DNA of 21,074 bases from assembly GCA_021372715.1 (NCBI GenBank), contig JAJFTX010000193.1:1-21074 (forward strand). Direction: 5' to 3'. Positions 7,685-15,802 of the stretch are shown piece by piece. Source of the DNA: Methanobacterium sp. Its GTDB lineage: Archaea > Methanobacteriota > Methanobacteria > Methanobacteriales > Methanobacteriaceae. The position numbers and the translations under genes were made by a program. Numbering within the stretch: position 1 is the stretch's first letter; each line of letters opens with the position of its first letter. The notes under the pieces were generated by a model that saw nothing but the letters and a program-made list of their open reading frames with translations, was not told where the DNA came from and ran no database searches.

Positions 7685-8125
7685 ATGAATAAATATTTGA
7701 AAATTGCTATTGAAGAAGCATATAATGGATTGGAAGTGGGCGGTATCCCTATAGGATCTGCACTAGTTTTAGAAGGGAAAGTAATAGGCCGTGGGCACAA
7801 TCAGCGTGTGCAAAAAGGAAGTGCTATTCTTCATGGCGAAATGGCCGCCCTGGAAAATGCAGGTCGCCTTAATGCCGATGAATACCAAAGATGTACTCTT
7901 TATACAACTTTATCGCCCTGTTCCATGTGTTCCGGAGCTATTATACTTTATGGAATACATAAAGTGGTAATCGGAGAGAATATTAATTTCAAAGGTGAAG
8001 AAGAGCTACTAAGATCCCGGGGAGTGATCCTAGAGGTTATTCAAGATTTGACTTGTATAAATATGATGTCAGATTTCATCACTAAAAATCCCCAACTATG
8101 GAATGAAGATATAGGACTATATTGA
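7685..8125 (+). CDS. Cytosine deaminase, yeast FCY1-like
   Basis: A zinc-dependent deaminase of the CDA/CDD superfamily that converts cytosine to uracil in pyrimidine salvage. Zinc and catalytic residues are visible: HGE (His50, Glu52) and SPCSMC (Cys79, Cys82). The spacing is the same as I recall for yeast Fcy1 (His62, Glu64, Cys91, Cys94). GGIPIGSALV, GRGHNQRVQKGSAILHGE, TLYTTLSPC, GENINFKGE and the ending PQLWNEDIG also follow Fcy1 closely, which favours free cytosine over tRNA adenosine or guanine. The frame is open upstream to 7619, but that extension is hydrophobic and unlike the family. AGGA at 7673-7676 supports the ATG at 7685, giving 146 residues against about 158 in yeast. Confidence 0.88.
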   Translation: MNKYLKIAIEEAYNGLEVGGIPIGSALVLEGKVIGRGHNQRVQKGSAILHGEMAALENAGRLNADEYQRCTLYTTLSPCSMCSGAIILYGIHKVVIGENINFKGEEELLRSRGVILEVIQDLTCINMMSDFITKNPQLWNEDIGLY

Positions 8126-8162
8126 TCCTAATATTCAGAATAAACCAGCATCTTAATCATCA

Positions 8163-8392
8163 GTAGTACAGGATCCGTCTACTTCACTATCTCTTATGGG
8201 TTTTTCTAATAAGATACAGATATTAATGCTTTAAACTGGCTCATCGATGATCAGAAAAGTGATGGACTATGGAAAATATCTTATTCCAGAATCCATAAGC
8301 CTCCAGATAATAGAAGAACCTTTAAAAGCAGATTATGGATTACTCTATCCATTTGCCGGATTTTTAAGAGATTAAAAAAAAATTTTAATTGA
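8163..8392 (+). pseudogene. Remnant of a squalene-cyclase/prenyltransferase-like toroid protein
   Basis: No intact gene, but 8213-8392 reads as an open C-terminal segment containing NALNWLIDDQKSDGLWKI and LWITLSICRIFKRL. This parallels EGLDFLNKRQAKNGLFDL and YWICLAICRLFKYYYS at the end of the intact protein at 12580-13548. Just upstream, in a different frame, DPSTSLSLMGFS (about 8172-8208) corresponds to DIISALDSLSYLGFN in that paralogue. A frameshift near 8207-8213 and the lack of any N-terminal portion mark it as a decayed gene. It lies directly after the cytosine deaminase gene on the same strand and ends six bases before the tRNA-Leu. Confidence 0.7.
8374..8382 (-). terminator. Oligo-T terminator after tRNA-Leu
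   Basis: Nine consecutive A on the plus strand read as nine T on the minus strand, starting 15 bases beyond the 3' end of the minus-strand tRNA. Oligo-T tracts are the usual archaeal transcription terminators. Confidence 0.6.
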
Positions 8393-8394
8393 TG

Positions 8395-8479
<85 letters not shown>

Positions 8480-8620
8480 GAATCTATAATGTTTATTTAT
8501 CCGACTATATCAGATGTATAATTAAAGAGATATCCTATTTCAATTATCTAATATCCTATATCTATATATGATTTTCAACATAAATTAAATATTATCTTAT
8601 GAATTATAGGGGGTTTATGT

Positions 8621-10069
8621 ATGTTATCTGCTGTTTTAAGTGATGAAGAATTGGAAGAATTGATGTTAGAACTGGAAGAACTATCCGATGATCCGGTAGT
8701 TAGGAGTTTACTAGCCTTTTATGTGAAAAGATCGCCTCAATATGAAATTCCAGAAAAATCTTTATCACCAGATATGGTTTATTATATGATTTCCAATGAA
8801 CTAAAATTAGATGGTAACCCTGCTTTAAACCTGGCCAGCTTCGTTACCACGGAGATGGATGAAAACGCCGATAAACTTTTTATGGAAAACGCCGGTAAGA
8901 ACTTCATAGATCAGGATGAATATCCCTATTCCAACCTGATACAGGATCGGGTTATTAACATCCTGGCCAGACTGTACCATGCACCTGTTGAACTTGATCC
9001 CGTAGGAACCAGTGCCATCGGTTCCTCAGAAGCCATATTACTGGGTCTTTTAGCGCATAAATGGAATTGGAGAAAAAACCGAGAAGCAGAAGGTAAACCA
9101 ACCGATAAACCCAATATTATCTTCGGTGAGGATGTTCACGTGGTTTGGAAAAAGTTCGCCCGCTATTTTGATGTGGAACCCCGAATATTGCCCATGGGAC
9201 ATGATAAATTCGTTTTAGATGTGGATATGGTAAGGGATAACCTTGATGAGAACACCATATGTGTTGGTACTGTCCTGGGGACCACTTTCACCGGAGAGAT
9301 GGACCCTATCGAAGAAATCAATCAATTGCTGGAGGAAGTTAAAGAAGAGGAAGGATGGGATATACCCATACATGTTGATGCAGCCAGTGGAGGATTCGTG
9401 GTTCCTTTTATTCTCCCTGATTTGAAGTGGGATTTCAGATTATCCCATGTGAAAACCATTAACGTTTCTGGGCATAAATATGGCCTAGTTTATCCAGGTA
9501 TTGGTTTTCTTCTTTTCAGAAATCAAGCTGATCTACCCGATGATCTGATATTTGAAGTAAATTATCTGGGCGGAGTTATGCCCACATACAATCTTAATTT
9601 TTCTAAAGGAGCAAGTACAGTAGTTGGACAATATTTTAACCTTTTAAACCTTGGTAGAGAGGGATATGAGGCGTTGATGCGTGTTTTGATGGTTAATACC
9701 AATTATTTATCTAATCTCATGGAGAAAAGTGGTAAATTCAAAATTTTAAACAAGGAAAGTAAAGTTTTACCTTTAGTAGCGTTTGAACTGGATGAAAAAT
9801 CCCCATTTGATGTTTTTGCTTTATCTGAACGGATGAGACAAAGAGGATGGATCATTCCAGCCTATACTCTGCCCAAAAATGCGGAAAACCGGGCTATTAT
9901 GAGGATAGTAATTAGACTCACCTTGAGCCGTGAACAAATTAATATCTTATATAATGATCTTATTGATGCCTGTGAGAGTATTGAAAGAGATATTGACTCT
10001 GTTTTACGGGAGATTGACAAAGAAGAAAAACTGGAACTGTCCAAAAAATTCCATGATTCTATCTGCTAG
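8621..10069 (+). CDS. gadB: Glutamate decarboxylase (PLP-dependent, GadB-like)
   Basis: A 482-residue PLP enzyme of the group II decarboxylases, converting L-glutamate to GABA and CO2. It follows E. coli GadA/GadB along its length: LNLASFVTTEMDENADKL, GSSEAILLGLLAHKWNWRKN, GKPTDKP, KFARYFDVE, HVDAASGGFVVPF (with the PLP-ring Asp), VSGHKYG (PLP Lys at residue 286) and VNYLGGVMPTYNLNFSKGAS. The match is much closer than to the shorter tyrosine/aspartate decarboxylase MfnA of methanogens. AGGGGG about eight bases before the ATG is the ribosome binding site. No glutamate/GABA antiporter is nearby, so the GadB-GadC acid-resistance pairing is not evident here. Possible roles are pH balance or GABA metabolism. 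The C-terminal tail has a charged extension (DKEEKLELSKKFHDS). Confidence 0.93.
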   Translation: MLSAVLSDEELEELMLELEELSDDPVVRSLLAFYVKRSPQYEIPEKSLSPDMVYYMISNELKLDGNPALNLASFVTTEMDENADKLFMENAGKNFIDQDEYPYSNLIQDRVINILARLYHAPVELDPVGTSAIGSSEAILLGLLAHKWNWRKNREAEGKPTDKPNIIFGEDVHVVWKKFARYFDVEPRILPMGHDKFVLDVDMVRDNLDENTICVGTVLGTTFTGEMDPIEEINQLLEEVKEEEGWDIPIHVDAASGGFVVPFILPDLKWDFRLSHVKTINVSGHKYGLVYPGIGFLLFRNQADLPDDLIFEVNYLGGVMPTYNLNFSKGASTVVGQYFNLLNLGREGYEALMRVLMVNTNYLSNLMEKSGKFKILNKESKVLPLVAFELDEKSPFDVFALSERMRQRGWIIPAYTLPKNAENRAIMRIVIRLTLSREQINILYNDLIDACESIERDIDSVLREIDKEEKLELSKKFHDSIC

Positions 10070-10117
10070 CAATGCAAGGTCTCTAAGACACATCTATAAA
10101 CTCCCATAAATTTAATA

Positions 10118-10174
10118 TTTTTTTAAATCTATTTTTTTATTCCTGGTAATTAATGGTCTATCTAATTTTTTTTT
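10118..10174 (+). terminator. Clustered oligo-T terminators after the glutamate decarboxylase gene
   Basis: Three T tracts of 7, 7 and 9 bases (10118-10124, 10132-10138, 10166-10174) follow the gadB-like stop within about 105 bases and precede the PolB1 gene. This is the typical archaeal intrinsic terminator form and implies that PolB1 is transcribed from its own promoter. Confidence 0.6.
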
Positions 10175-10218
10175 ATGATTAAACAAATTATATTACCCGG
10201 CTTAGTATAACTAAAAGC

Positions 10219-11997
10219 ATGGAGAATAAAAAGTTTTTACTCCTGGATATCGATTATATCACCGAAAATGAAGTAGCAGTAATCAGATTATTCGGTAAAC
10301 TTAGAGAAGAAGATAAAAATAAATCAATTATAGCATTGGATAAAAATTTCAAACCATATATCTATGTACTCCCCTCTGATGATTTTGAAGAATGTATAAA
10401 TGATTTAAGAGAATTGAACATTAAGAAAATAGAAAGGGTCCGTAAAAAAGATGTGGGGATATTAAAAGAATTTCTCAAGATTACTTTAAAACATCCCCAG
10501 GATGTACCTAAACTGAGAGAGAAAATATGGAATTTAAACTCAGTTAAATCGGTTAGAGAACATGATATACCCTTCTATCGTAGATATCTTATAGATAAAG
10601 GTCTTTTTCCAATGTCCGAGGTAGAAGTGCAGGGTGAGTGCCTCAATCCCACCTTCAATTTTGATGATGAACCCTGTATTTTTCAAATGGATGGAGAACC
10701 CCAACCACTTCCATCAGAAGGACTACCACAACTTAAAGTACTAAGTTTTGATATAGAAGCCTGCAACCCCAAAGGCATGCCCCAGGAAAGTAAAGACCCC
10801 ATAATAATGATTAGTTTTTCCAGTAATCAGGGCATGCGAAAAGTATATTCCACCAAATCATCCTCATTCGATTTCGTGGAAGTCCTGAAAGATGAAAAAG
10901 AACTACTGAAAAAATTCGTAGAAACCATCAAATCTGAAAATCCGGACATCATCACTGGTTATAACACTGATGTATTTGATTTTCCTTATATAAGGGACAG
11001 AGCTGCCCGGCTAGGAGTAACCCTTGATCTGGGTGTGGATGGATCAGAACTCAAGTTCATGAGAAGAGGTTTTGCCAACTCCGCAGTAATAAAGGGACTT
11101 ATACACGTTGACTTATACCCTAGTATGCGCCGTTACTTACAACTGGACCGTTACACCTTGGAAAGAGTTTACCTAGAGATCTTCGATGAAGAGAAGAAGG
11201 ATATCAATGGGGATGAAATCCACAGTTGTTGGGTAGACGATGGTGACAAATTAGAGGAACTATTCGAATACTCCTTGGAAGATGCAGTGGCAGTGACTAA
11301 AATTGGAGAGGAAATGTTACCATTGAGTATGGCCCTGACCCGTCTGGTGGGACAACCACTTTTCGATGTGACTCGGATGGCCACAGGTCAACAGGTTGAA
11401 TGGTATCTTATAAGGAAAGCTTATGAATATGGAGATATAGTTCCTAATAAGCCATCTAACGCCCGAATATCTAATAGAAAAAGGATTGAAGGTGGTTATG
11501 TTAAAGATCCAGTTAAAGGATTGCATGAAAATATCGTCTATTTTGATTTCCGTAGTTTATATCCCAGTATCATTATTTCGAGAAATGTTTCCCCTGATAC
11601 TCTGATTGATGAATGTGATGAAGATGATTGTTACATCGCCCCAGAGGTTGGTTTTAAATTCTTAAAAAACCCCATAGGTTTTGTTCCATCAGTTATAGGC
11701 AATGTTTTAGGGGAGAGAGTGAAAATAAAAACCAGAATGAAAGAATCAACCGATCCTAGAGAGCAGCATGTACTGGATGTACAGCAAGAGGCTTTGAAAA
11801 GATTAGCAAACTCTATGTACGGAGTTTATGGTTTTATCCGATTTAGATGGTATTGTTTAGAATGTGCAGATTCCATCACAGCATGGGGAAGAGATTTCAT
11901 CAAAAAGACCATGAAAAAAGCCGAAAAAAAAGGTTTTAAGCCGATTTATGCAGATACTGATGGATTCTATGCTACATATGATCCATCGATGGAATAA
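10219..11997 (+). CDS. polB1: Family B DNA polymerase, large subunit of a split PolB (PolB1)
   Basis: A 592-residue replicative/repair DNA polymerase subunit. The 3'-5' exonuclease motifs are SFDIEA (Exo I), GYNTDVFDFPYI (Exo II) and YSLEDAVAV (Exo III). The polymerase part has motif A, DFRSLYPSII (Asp443), and motif B, KRLANSMYGVYGF. Motif C, YADTDG (Asp579, Asp581), lies 14 residues before the stop. A one-piece PolB continues for about 200 residues with the rest of the palm and the thumb. In Methanothermobacter thermautotrophicus PolB is naturally two proteins, about 586 and 223 residues, divided just after motif C, and this gene matches the larger piece. The small subunit is not in the window. 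There is no strong ribosome binding site; AAATTATATTA about 25-35 bases before the ATG suggests a leaderless transcript. Confidence 0.93.
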   Translation: MENKKFLLLDIDYITENEVAVIRLFGKLREEDKNKSIIALDKNFKPYIYVLPSDDFEECINDLRELNIKKIERVRKKDVGILKEFLKITLKHPQDVPKLREKIWNLNSVKSVREHDIPFYRRYLIDKGLFPMSEVEVQGECLNPTFNFDDEPCIFQMDGEPQPLPSEGLPQLKVLSFDIEACNPKGMPQESKDPIIMISFSSNQGMRKVYSTKSSSFDFVEVLKDEKELLKKFVETIKSENPDIITGYNTDVFDFPYIRDRAARLGVTLDLGVDGSELKFMRRGFANSAVIKGLIHVDLYPSMRRYLQLDRYTLERVYLEIFDEEKKDINGDEIHSCWVDDGDKLEELFEYSLEDAVAVTKIGEEMLPLSMALTRLVGQPLFDVTRMATGQQVEWYLIRKAYEYGDIVPNKPSNARISNRKRIEGGYVKDPVKGLHENIVYFDFRSLYPSIIISRNVSPDTLIDECDEDDCYIAPEVGFKFLKNPIGFVPSVIGNVLGERVKIKTRMKESTDPREQHVLDVQQEALKRLANSMYGVYGFIRFRWYCLECADSITAWGRDFIKKTMKKAEKKGFKPIYADTDGFYATYDPSME

Positions 11998-12041
11998 TTT
12001 TCTGCAATACTAAAATTGATAATCAAAAACGAGCTGATTAA

Positions 12042-12557
12042 ATGAAAACAAATGATCATCCCCTTAATATTATCCGTTTTGACCCAAATCATAGCCCAAA
12101 AAATTTTAATGAGCTTATAGATGCTTATTTAGAACTATTCAATAAAAAAGATAATCTCAAGTATCTTTCATTAAGTAATATGCCCTTTGATTCTAAAACC
12201 ATAGCAACCTTCCTAAAAAACGCTCCGATGGAAGAAGTAGAGTATTATGTAGCACTTTCCCCTGATGACGAGATAATTGGTATAGCTGCTTTTGAAAGTT
12301 ATCTTATAAAAGGATTTCATATTATAGGGATTGTTGTTGATGATAAATACCGTTTTAAAGGTTTAGGAAAAGCTTTAATAAATAAAGGTATTGAAATCGC
12401 TCGTAAAAAAGGTTTTAAAGCAATTGATATTTCTGTTTTTGCAGATAATAAATCCATGCTCATATTACTCCTTAAAATGGATTTCAAACCCATTAAAATC
12501 GAAAACCATGCACGTTATGATGGTGAAGATCTAATAAATTTGAAAAGATATCTGTAA
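12042..12557 (+). CDS. GNAT family N-acetyltransferase
   Basis: A 171-residue GCN5-related acetyltransferase. The acetyl-CoA binding core is visible: IIGIVVDDKYRFKGLGKALI (beta strand 4 and motif A, with the RxxGxG-like YRFKGLG loop), then EIARKKGFKAIDISVFADNK and the C-terminal MDFKPIKIE. The N-terminal 60 residues, including DAYLELFNKKDNLKYLSL, are less typical and may form the substrate side. The acceptor cannot be predicted. GAGCTGAT before the ATG is an imperfect ribosome binding site. It starts 44 bases after the PolB1 stop and is followed after 22 bases by the toroid protein on the same strand, so these may share a transcript with the methyltransferase beyond. Confidence 0.85.
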   Translation: MKTNDHPLNIIRFDPNHSPKNFNELIDAYLELFNKKDNLKYLSLSNMPFDSKTIATFLKNAPMEEVEYYVALSPDDEIIGIAAFESYLIKGFHIIGIVVDDKYRFKGLGKALINKGIEIARKKGFKAIDISVFADNKSMLILLLKMDFKPIKIENHARYDGEDLINLKRYL

Positions 12558-12579
12558 TGATCATTACTCAGATGATAAA

Positions 12580-13548
12580 ATGGCTTGGCAGGAATGTTTA
12601 AGGACGGATCCTATAGAAATCCTTTTTTCTTCTAAGAATAATGCTATAAATTATTATACTAAACGAGACCTCTTAGATGAAAAAGTTACATCAGTGAATA
12701 AATTATGGGACTTGCCAGAAGTGGAAAAAATTCTACGCAACCAACAAGAAGATGGTTCATGGCAATATCCTAGTGGAAAAGATAAAATCCGTTCAAAGGA
12801 AAATTACAATCAATTGGAAACTTACCGGATTTTAATGTATCTAGTTGAGAAATACGGACTAAACAAAGAACATGAAGCTATCAAAAAAGCAGCTGAATTC
12901 CTATTTAAATTTCAAACAGATGAAGGAGATTTCAGAGGAATATACAACAATCAGTATGCCACAACATATTCCCCCGCCATCATGGAGCTTTTGATCAAAT
13001 CAGGGTATGAAAATGATCATCATATAGTGAAAGGATTTGAATGGCTTTTATCAATCCGTCAAAATGACGGTGGTTGGACCATACCATTCAGAACGGTTGG
13101 AAAAAATTTAAAAGATGCTTTAAATGATCCTATACCCATCGCTCCTGATAAATCCAAACCATCATCACATCTTGTTACTGGCATGGTGCTTAGAGCCTTC
13201 GCAGCACACCCTGAATATCATAAATCTATTGAAGTAAAAAAAGCAAGTAAATTATTAATTTCCCGTTTCTTTAAAGCGGATAAATATCCTGACCGAAAAG
13301 TAAAGGAATTTTGGGAAAGAGTATCTTACCCTTTCTGGTTCACGGATATTATCAGTGCCCTGGATTCCTTATCTTATCTTGGATTTAATACTGAAAATCC
13401 CCATATTCAAGAAGGATTGGACTTTTTAAATAAGAGACAAGCCAAAAATGGACTTTTTGACTTACATATTGTAAGGGGCAGTGATAAAGACACTAAATAT
13501 TGGATTTGTTTAGCGATTTGTAGATTGTTCAAATATTATTATTCTTAA
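12580..13548 (+). CDS. Prenyltransferase/squalene-cyclase repeat (alpha-alpha toroid) protein
   Basis: A 322-residue protein with repeated QW-like motifs: NQQEDGSWQYPS, KFQTDEGDFRG, IRQNDGGWTIPF and KRQAKNGLFDL. These are spaced as in the alpha-alpha toroid of terpene cyclases and protein prenyltransferases. It is about half the length of squalene-hopene cyclase, and the acidic DXDD motif of cyclases is not seen, so it is probably not a classical cyclase. Archaeal proteins of this kind have no settled function that I know of. Its start is preceded by GATGATAAA, the same leader as at the methyltransferase gene 60 bases after its stop. A decayed paralogue lies at 8163-8392. Confidence 0.8.
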   Translation: MAWQECLRTDPIEILFSSKNNAINYYTKRDLLDEKVTSVNKLWDLPEVEKILRNQQEDGSWQYPSGKDKIRSKENYNQLETYRILMYLVEKYGLNKEHEAIKKAAEFLFKFQTDEGDFRGIYNNQYATTYSPAIMELLIKSGYENDHHIVKGFEWLLSIRQNDGGWTIPFRTVGKNLKDALNDPIPIAPDKSKPSSHLVTGMVLRAFAAHPEYHKSIEVKKASKLLISRFFKADKYPDRKVKEFWERVSYPFWFTDIISALDSLSYLGFNTENPHIQEGLDFLNKRQAKNGLFDLHIVRGSDKDTKYWICLAICRLFKYYYS

Positions 13549-13607
13549 TTATAAATATTAAATAAAAAAGGCCAATAAAGTTTATAATAATTAAATTTGA
13601 TGATAAA

Positions 13608-14285
13608 ATGCCAAAGGATATAAAAGAACAGTTCAACCAGAATGCAGAATTATATGATAGTCAGAGAAGGTTAATCATTCCCTGTCTGGATGAACTCTAT
13701 AATATTATGGCTGAACAGGCCCATAGTGATCTTCTAAGGCCTAAAATTCTGGATTTAGGAGCGGGTACTGGATTGCTTACTAAGCATATTTTCGATAGAT
13801 ACGGGAATGCAGAATTTACTTTAGTAGATCTTTCAGAGGAAATGCTTAAAATTGCCGAGGAAAGGTTCGTTGACAGGACTAATTTCAAATATATAATTGG
13901 AGATTATATTAAATACGATTTTAAGGGCAAATATGATATTATATGTTCATCATTATCCATTCATCATCTGAAACACCAGGATATAAAATTTTTATACGGA
14001 AAAATATACCAAATGCTAAATAAAGACGGTGTTTTTTTAAACGCTGACCAGGTATTGGGTCCTAGCCAGAGTAATGAAGAGAAATATCAGAAAAATTGGC
14101 ATGAAAAAATTGACGACAAATCACTGCAAGAAGAGGAAAAAGAATTAATCTTAGAACGAATGAAACTGGATAATCCAGCCACTTTAGATGATAATCTTAA
14201 ATGGCTTAAAAAAATCGGTTTTGTTGATGTGGATGTTTACTATAAATACTACAATTTCGTGGTACTTTATGGTAAAAGAATCTAA
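13608..14285 (+). CDS. Class I SAM-dependent methyltransferase
   Basis: A 225-residue methyltransferase with a Rossmann-like core. Motif I is ILDLGAGTGLLTKHIFDRYG (the SAM-binding glycine loop), motif II is FTLVDLSEEMLKIAEERF, and the acidic YIIGDYIKYDF and DIICSSLSIHHLKHQDIKFL segments follow. SSLSIHHL matches the common small-molecule methyltransferase pattern rather than RNA or protein methyltransferases, but the substrate is unknown. The N-terminus KEQFNQNAELYDSQRR is the usual cap. It follows the toroid protein on the same strand and is followed by the QueG-like gene after about 40 bases, so the run 12042-15033 may be an operon; no internal terminator is obvious. Confidence 0.87.
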   Translation: MPKDIKEQFNQNAELYDSQRRLIIPCLDELYNIMAEQAHSDLLRPKILDLGAGTGLLTKHIFDRYGNAEFTLVDLSEEMLKIAEERFVDRTNFKYIIGDYIKYDFKGKYDIICSSLSIHHLKHQDIKFLYGKIYQMLNKDGVFLNADQVLGPSQSNEEKYQKNWHEKIDDKSLQEEEKELILERMKLDNPATLDDNLKWLKKIGFVDVDVYYKYYNFVVLYGKRI

Positions 14286-14325
14286 ATGTGAATTTATCGA
14301 TTTAAAATTATGTTAAGTGTTTTTT

Positions 14326-15033
14326 ATGGATTTAAACCAAAAAATAAAGGAATTAGCTCAAAATAAAGGGGCGGACTTTTACGGAGTGGCTGATCTATAC
14401 TATGGTCGAAACTTCATTAAAGAACAAGGAGGAGAAGAAATAGCATCCTACCCAATAGCCATCTCATTAGGCATAAGGATTATGGATAGTATTGTAGACC
14501 AGCTTTCCGATAGAGAAGAACGTTCCGTGGCTGTGAACTATCGTCATCATGGTTATGAAATAATCAACCAACGATTAGATCTCTTATCATCCCAGATAAG
14601 TAGTTATATCCAGAGTAAGAGCTACAGTGCCCTACCAATACCTGCTTCAGAACGATATGATGATGAAAGGATATGTGCTGTTATATCACATAAATTAGCC
14701 GCTAATCTGGCGGGTCATGGTTGGATTGGGAAAAGCTGTATGTTGATAACACCAGAATCAGGCCCCAGAGTCCGCTGGACTACTATACTCACCAACGCAC
14801 CCCTACCAGCAACTGGAACATCTGTTCCCCAAAATTGTGGTGAATGTAGTGAGTGTGTGGATATTTGTCCTGTATCTGCATTTACAGGAGTAACTTTTAA
14901 GGAAGATGAACCTCGGGAAGTCCGTTATGATGCCCGGAAATGCGAAAAATATCTTCTGAAAGAGGCTGAATGGGGAGTCTGTGGTTTATGTGTTTATATC
15001 TGTCCATATGGGAGAAATAAAAAAATTAAGTAA
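14326..15033 (+). CDS. Epoxyqueuosine reductase (QueG)-like double [4Fe-4S] protein
   Basis: A 235-residue iron-sulfur protein. Two ferredoxin-type motifs lie at the C-terminus: CGECSECVDICPVSAF (Cys171, 174, 177, 181) and the set Cys206 plus CGLCVYICPYG (Cys219, 222, 226). Upstream, LAANLAGHGWIGKSCMLITP and GPRVRWTTILTNAPLP correspond to the conserved QueG-family region before the clusters. QueG uses cobalamin and two clusters to make queuosine and is usually about 350-380 residues; this protein is much shorter. Archaea make archaeosine rather than queuosine, so the QueG reaction itself is unlikely. A corrinoid-linked redox role is an inference. The frame also opens at a GTG at 14317; the ATG at 14326 is preferred. 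Confidence 0.8.
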   Translation: MDLNQKIKELAQNKGADFYGVADLYYGRNFIKEQGGEEIASYPIAISLGIRIMDSIVDQLSDREERSVAVNYRHHGYEIINQRLDLLSSQISSYIQSKSYSALPIPASERYDDERICAVISHKLAANLAGHGWIGKSCMLITPESGPRVRWTTILTNAPLPATGTSVPQNCGECSECVDICPVSAFTGVTFKEDEPREVRYDARKCEKYLLKEAEWGVCGLCVYICPYGRNKKIK

Positions 15034-15040
15034 ATAGATT

Positions 15041-15553
15041 TTATTGATATGTTTCTCCGCATATAATGTTATCAATGTCTTTTCTAGACCTTGAAGCAGG
15101 ATTTTCATCTGCATAGCCCACTGTAAACATCGCTGGCACCCTAATATCTTTTGGAATTTTTAGTATTTCTTTAACTTTTCCTTCATCATAGGCTCCCAAC
15201 CAGCAGGTACCTAATCCTATTTCTGTAGCTTCTAATATCATGAAAGAAACTGCTATAGATAAATCAACGGTATATGCATATTGACCACAGGGCATGATCC
15301 TTTCTGATTCAGTTGAACATGCTACAATGGTTACTGGCGCTTGTTCAACGAATTTCTGGCCATTTGCTGCTTCTACAAGTTTTTTTCTCCTTTGAGGATC
15401 TTTAACCACTATGAACTTCCATTCTTGCCTGTTTGCAGCTGATGGTGCCATTCGTGCTGATTCTAATATTTTCTCCAGCTTTTCATTTTCAATTTCGGTG
15501 TTTTTGTATTTTCTAATACTTCTTCTATTTTTTATCGCTTCAAAAACGTCCAT
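15041..15553 (-). CDS. Nitroreductase family protein
   Basis: A 170-residue FMN-dependent nitroreductase-fold protein beginning MDVFEAIKNRRSIRKYKNTE. It has RRSIRKY (FMN phosphate contact), RMAPSAANRQEWKFIVV, and GLGTCWLGAYDEGKVKEILK, all family hallmarks, and ends with IPAMFTVGYADENP-like sequence. It should reduce nitro-, quinone- or flavin-type substrates with NAD(P)H or a ferredoxin. The frame remains open upstream to 15700, but that part is Arg-rich and low-complexity. GGGAG before the ATG at 15553 marks the true start. It lies 83 T-rich bases downstream of the Cys-rich peptide gene and opposite the HxlR-type regulator. That matches the YodB/YodC regulator-nitroreductase pairing known in Bacillus. 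Confidence 0.88.
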   Translation of the reverse strand: MDVFEAIKNRRSIRKYKNTEIENEKLEKILESARMAPSAANRQEWKFIVVKDPQRRKKLVEAANGQKFVEQAPVTIVACSTESERIMPCGQYAYTVDLSIAVSFMILEATEIGLGTCWLGAYDEGKVKEILKIPKDIRVPAMFTVGYADENPASRSRKDIDNIICGETYQ

Positions 15554-15636
15554 ATGATTCTCCCGTTTAGAGTTTATAAAAAAATAATTAATTAAAATTA
15601 AAAAATAAAAATTTATATTGAAATGAAATAATCGAT

Positions 15637-15729
<93 letters not shown>

Positions 15730-15802
15730 ATTTTCACCTCTTTATTGTATACCTTATAGATGATACTAATCCTATTTATATTAAGTATAGTCAATAAAGT
15801 TA

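Noticed and set aside
8621..10069. MfnA (tyrosine/aspartate decarboxylase of methanogens)
   Set aside because: At 482 residues with GadB-specific segments, it is a glutamate decarboxylase; MfnA is about 100 residues shorter and lacks these segments.
10219..11997. PolB as a truncated pseudogene
   Set aside because: The stop falls at the known natural split site of PolB in Methanobacteriales, and all motifs up to it are intact.
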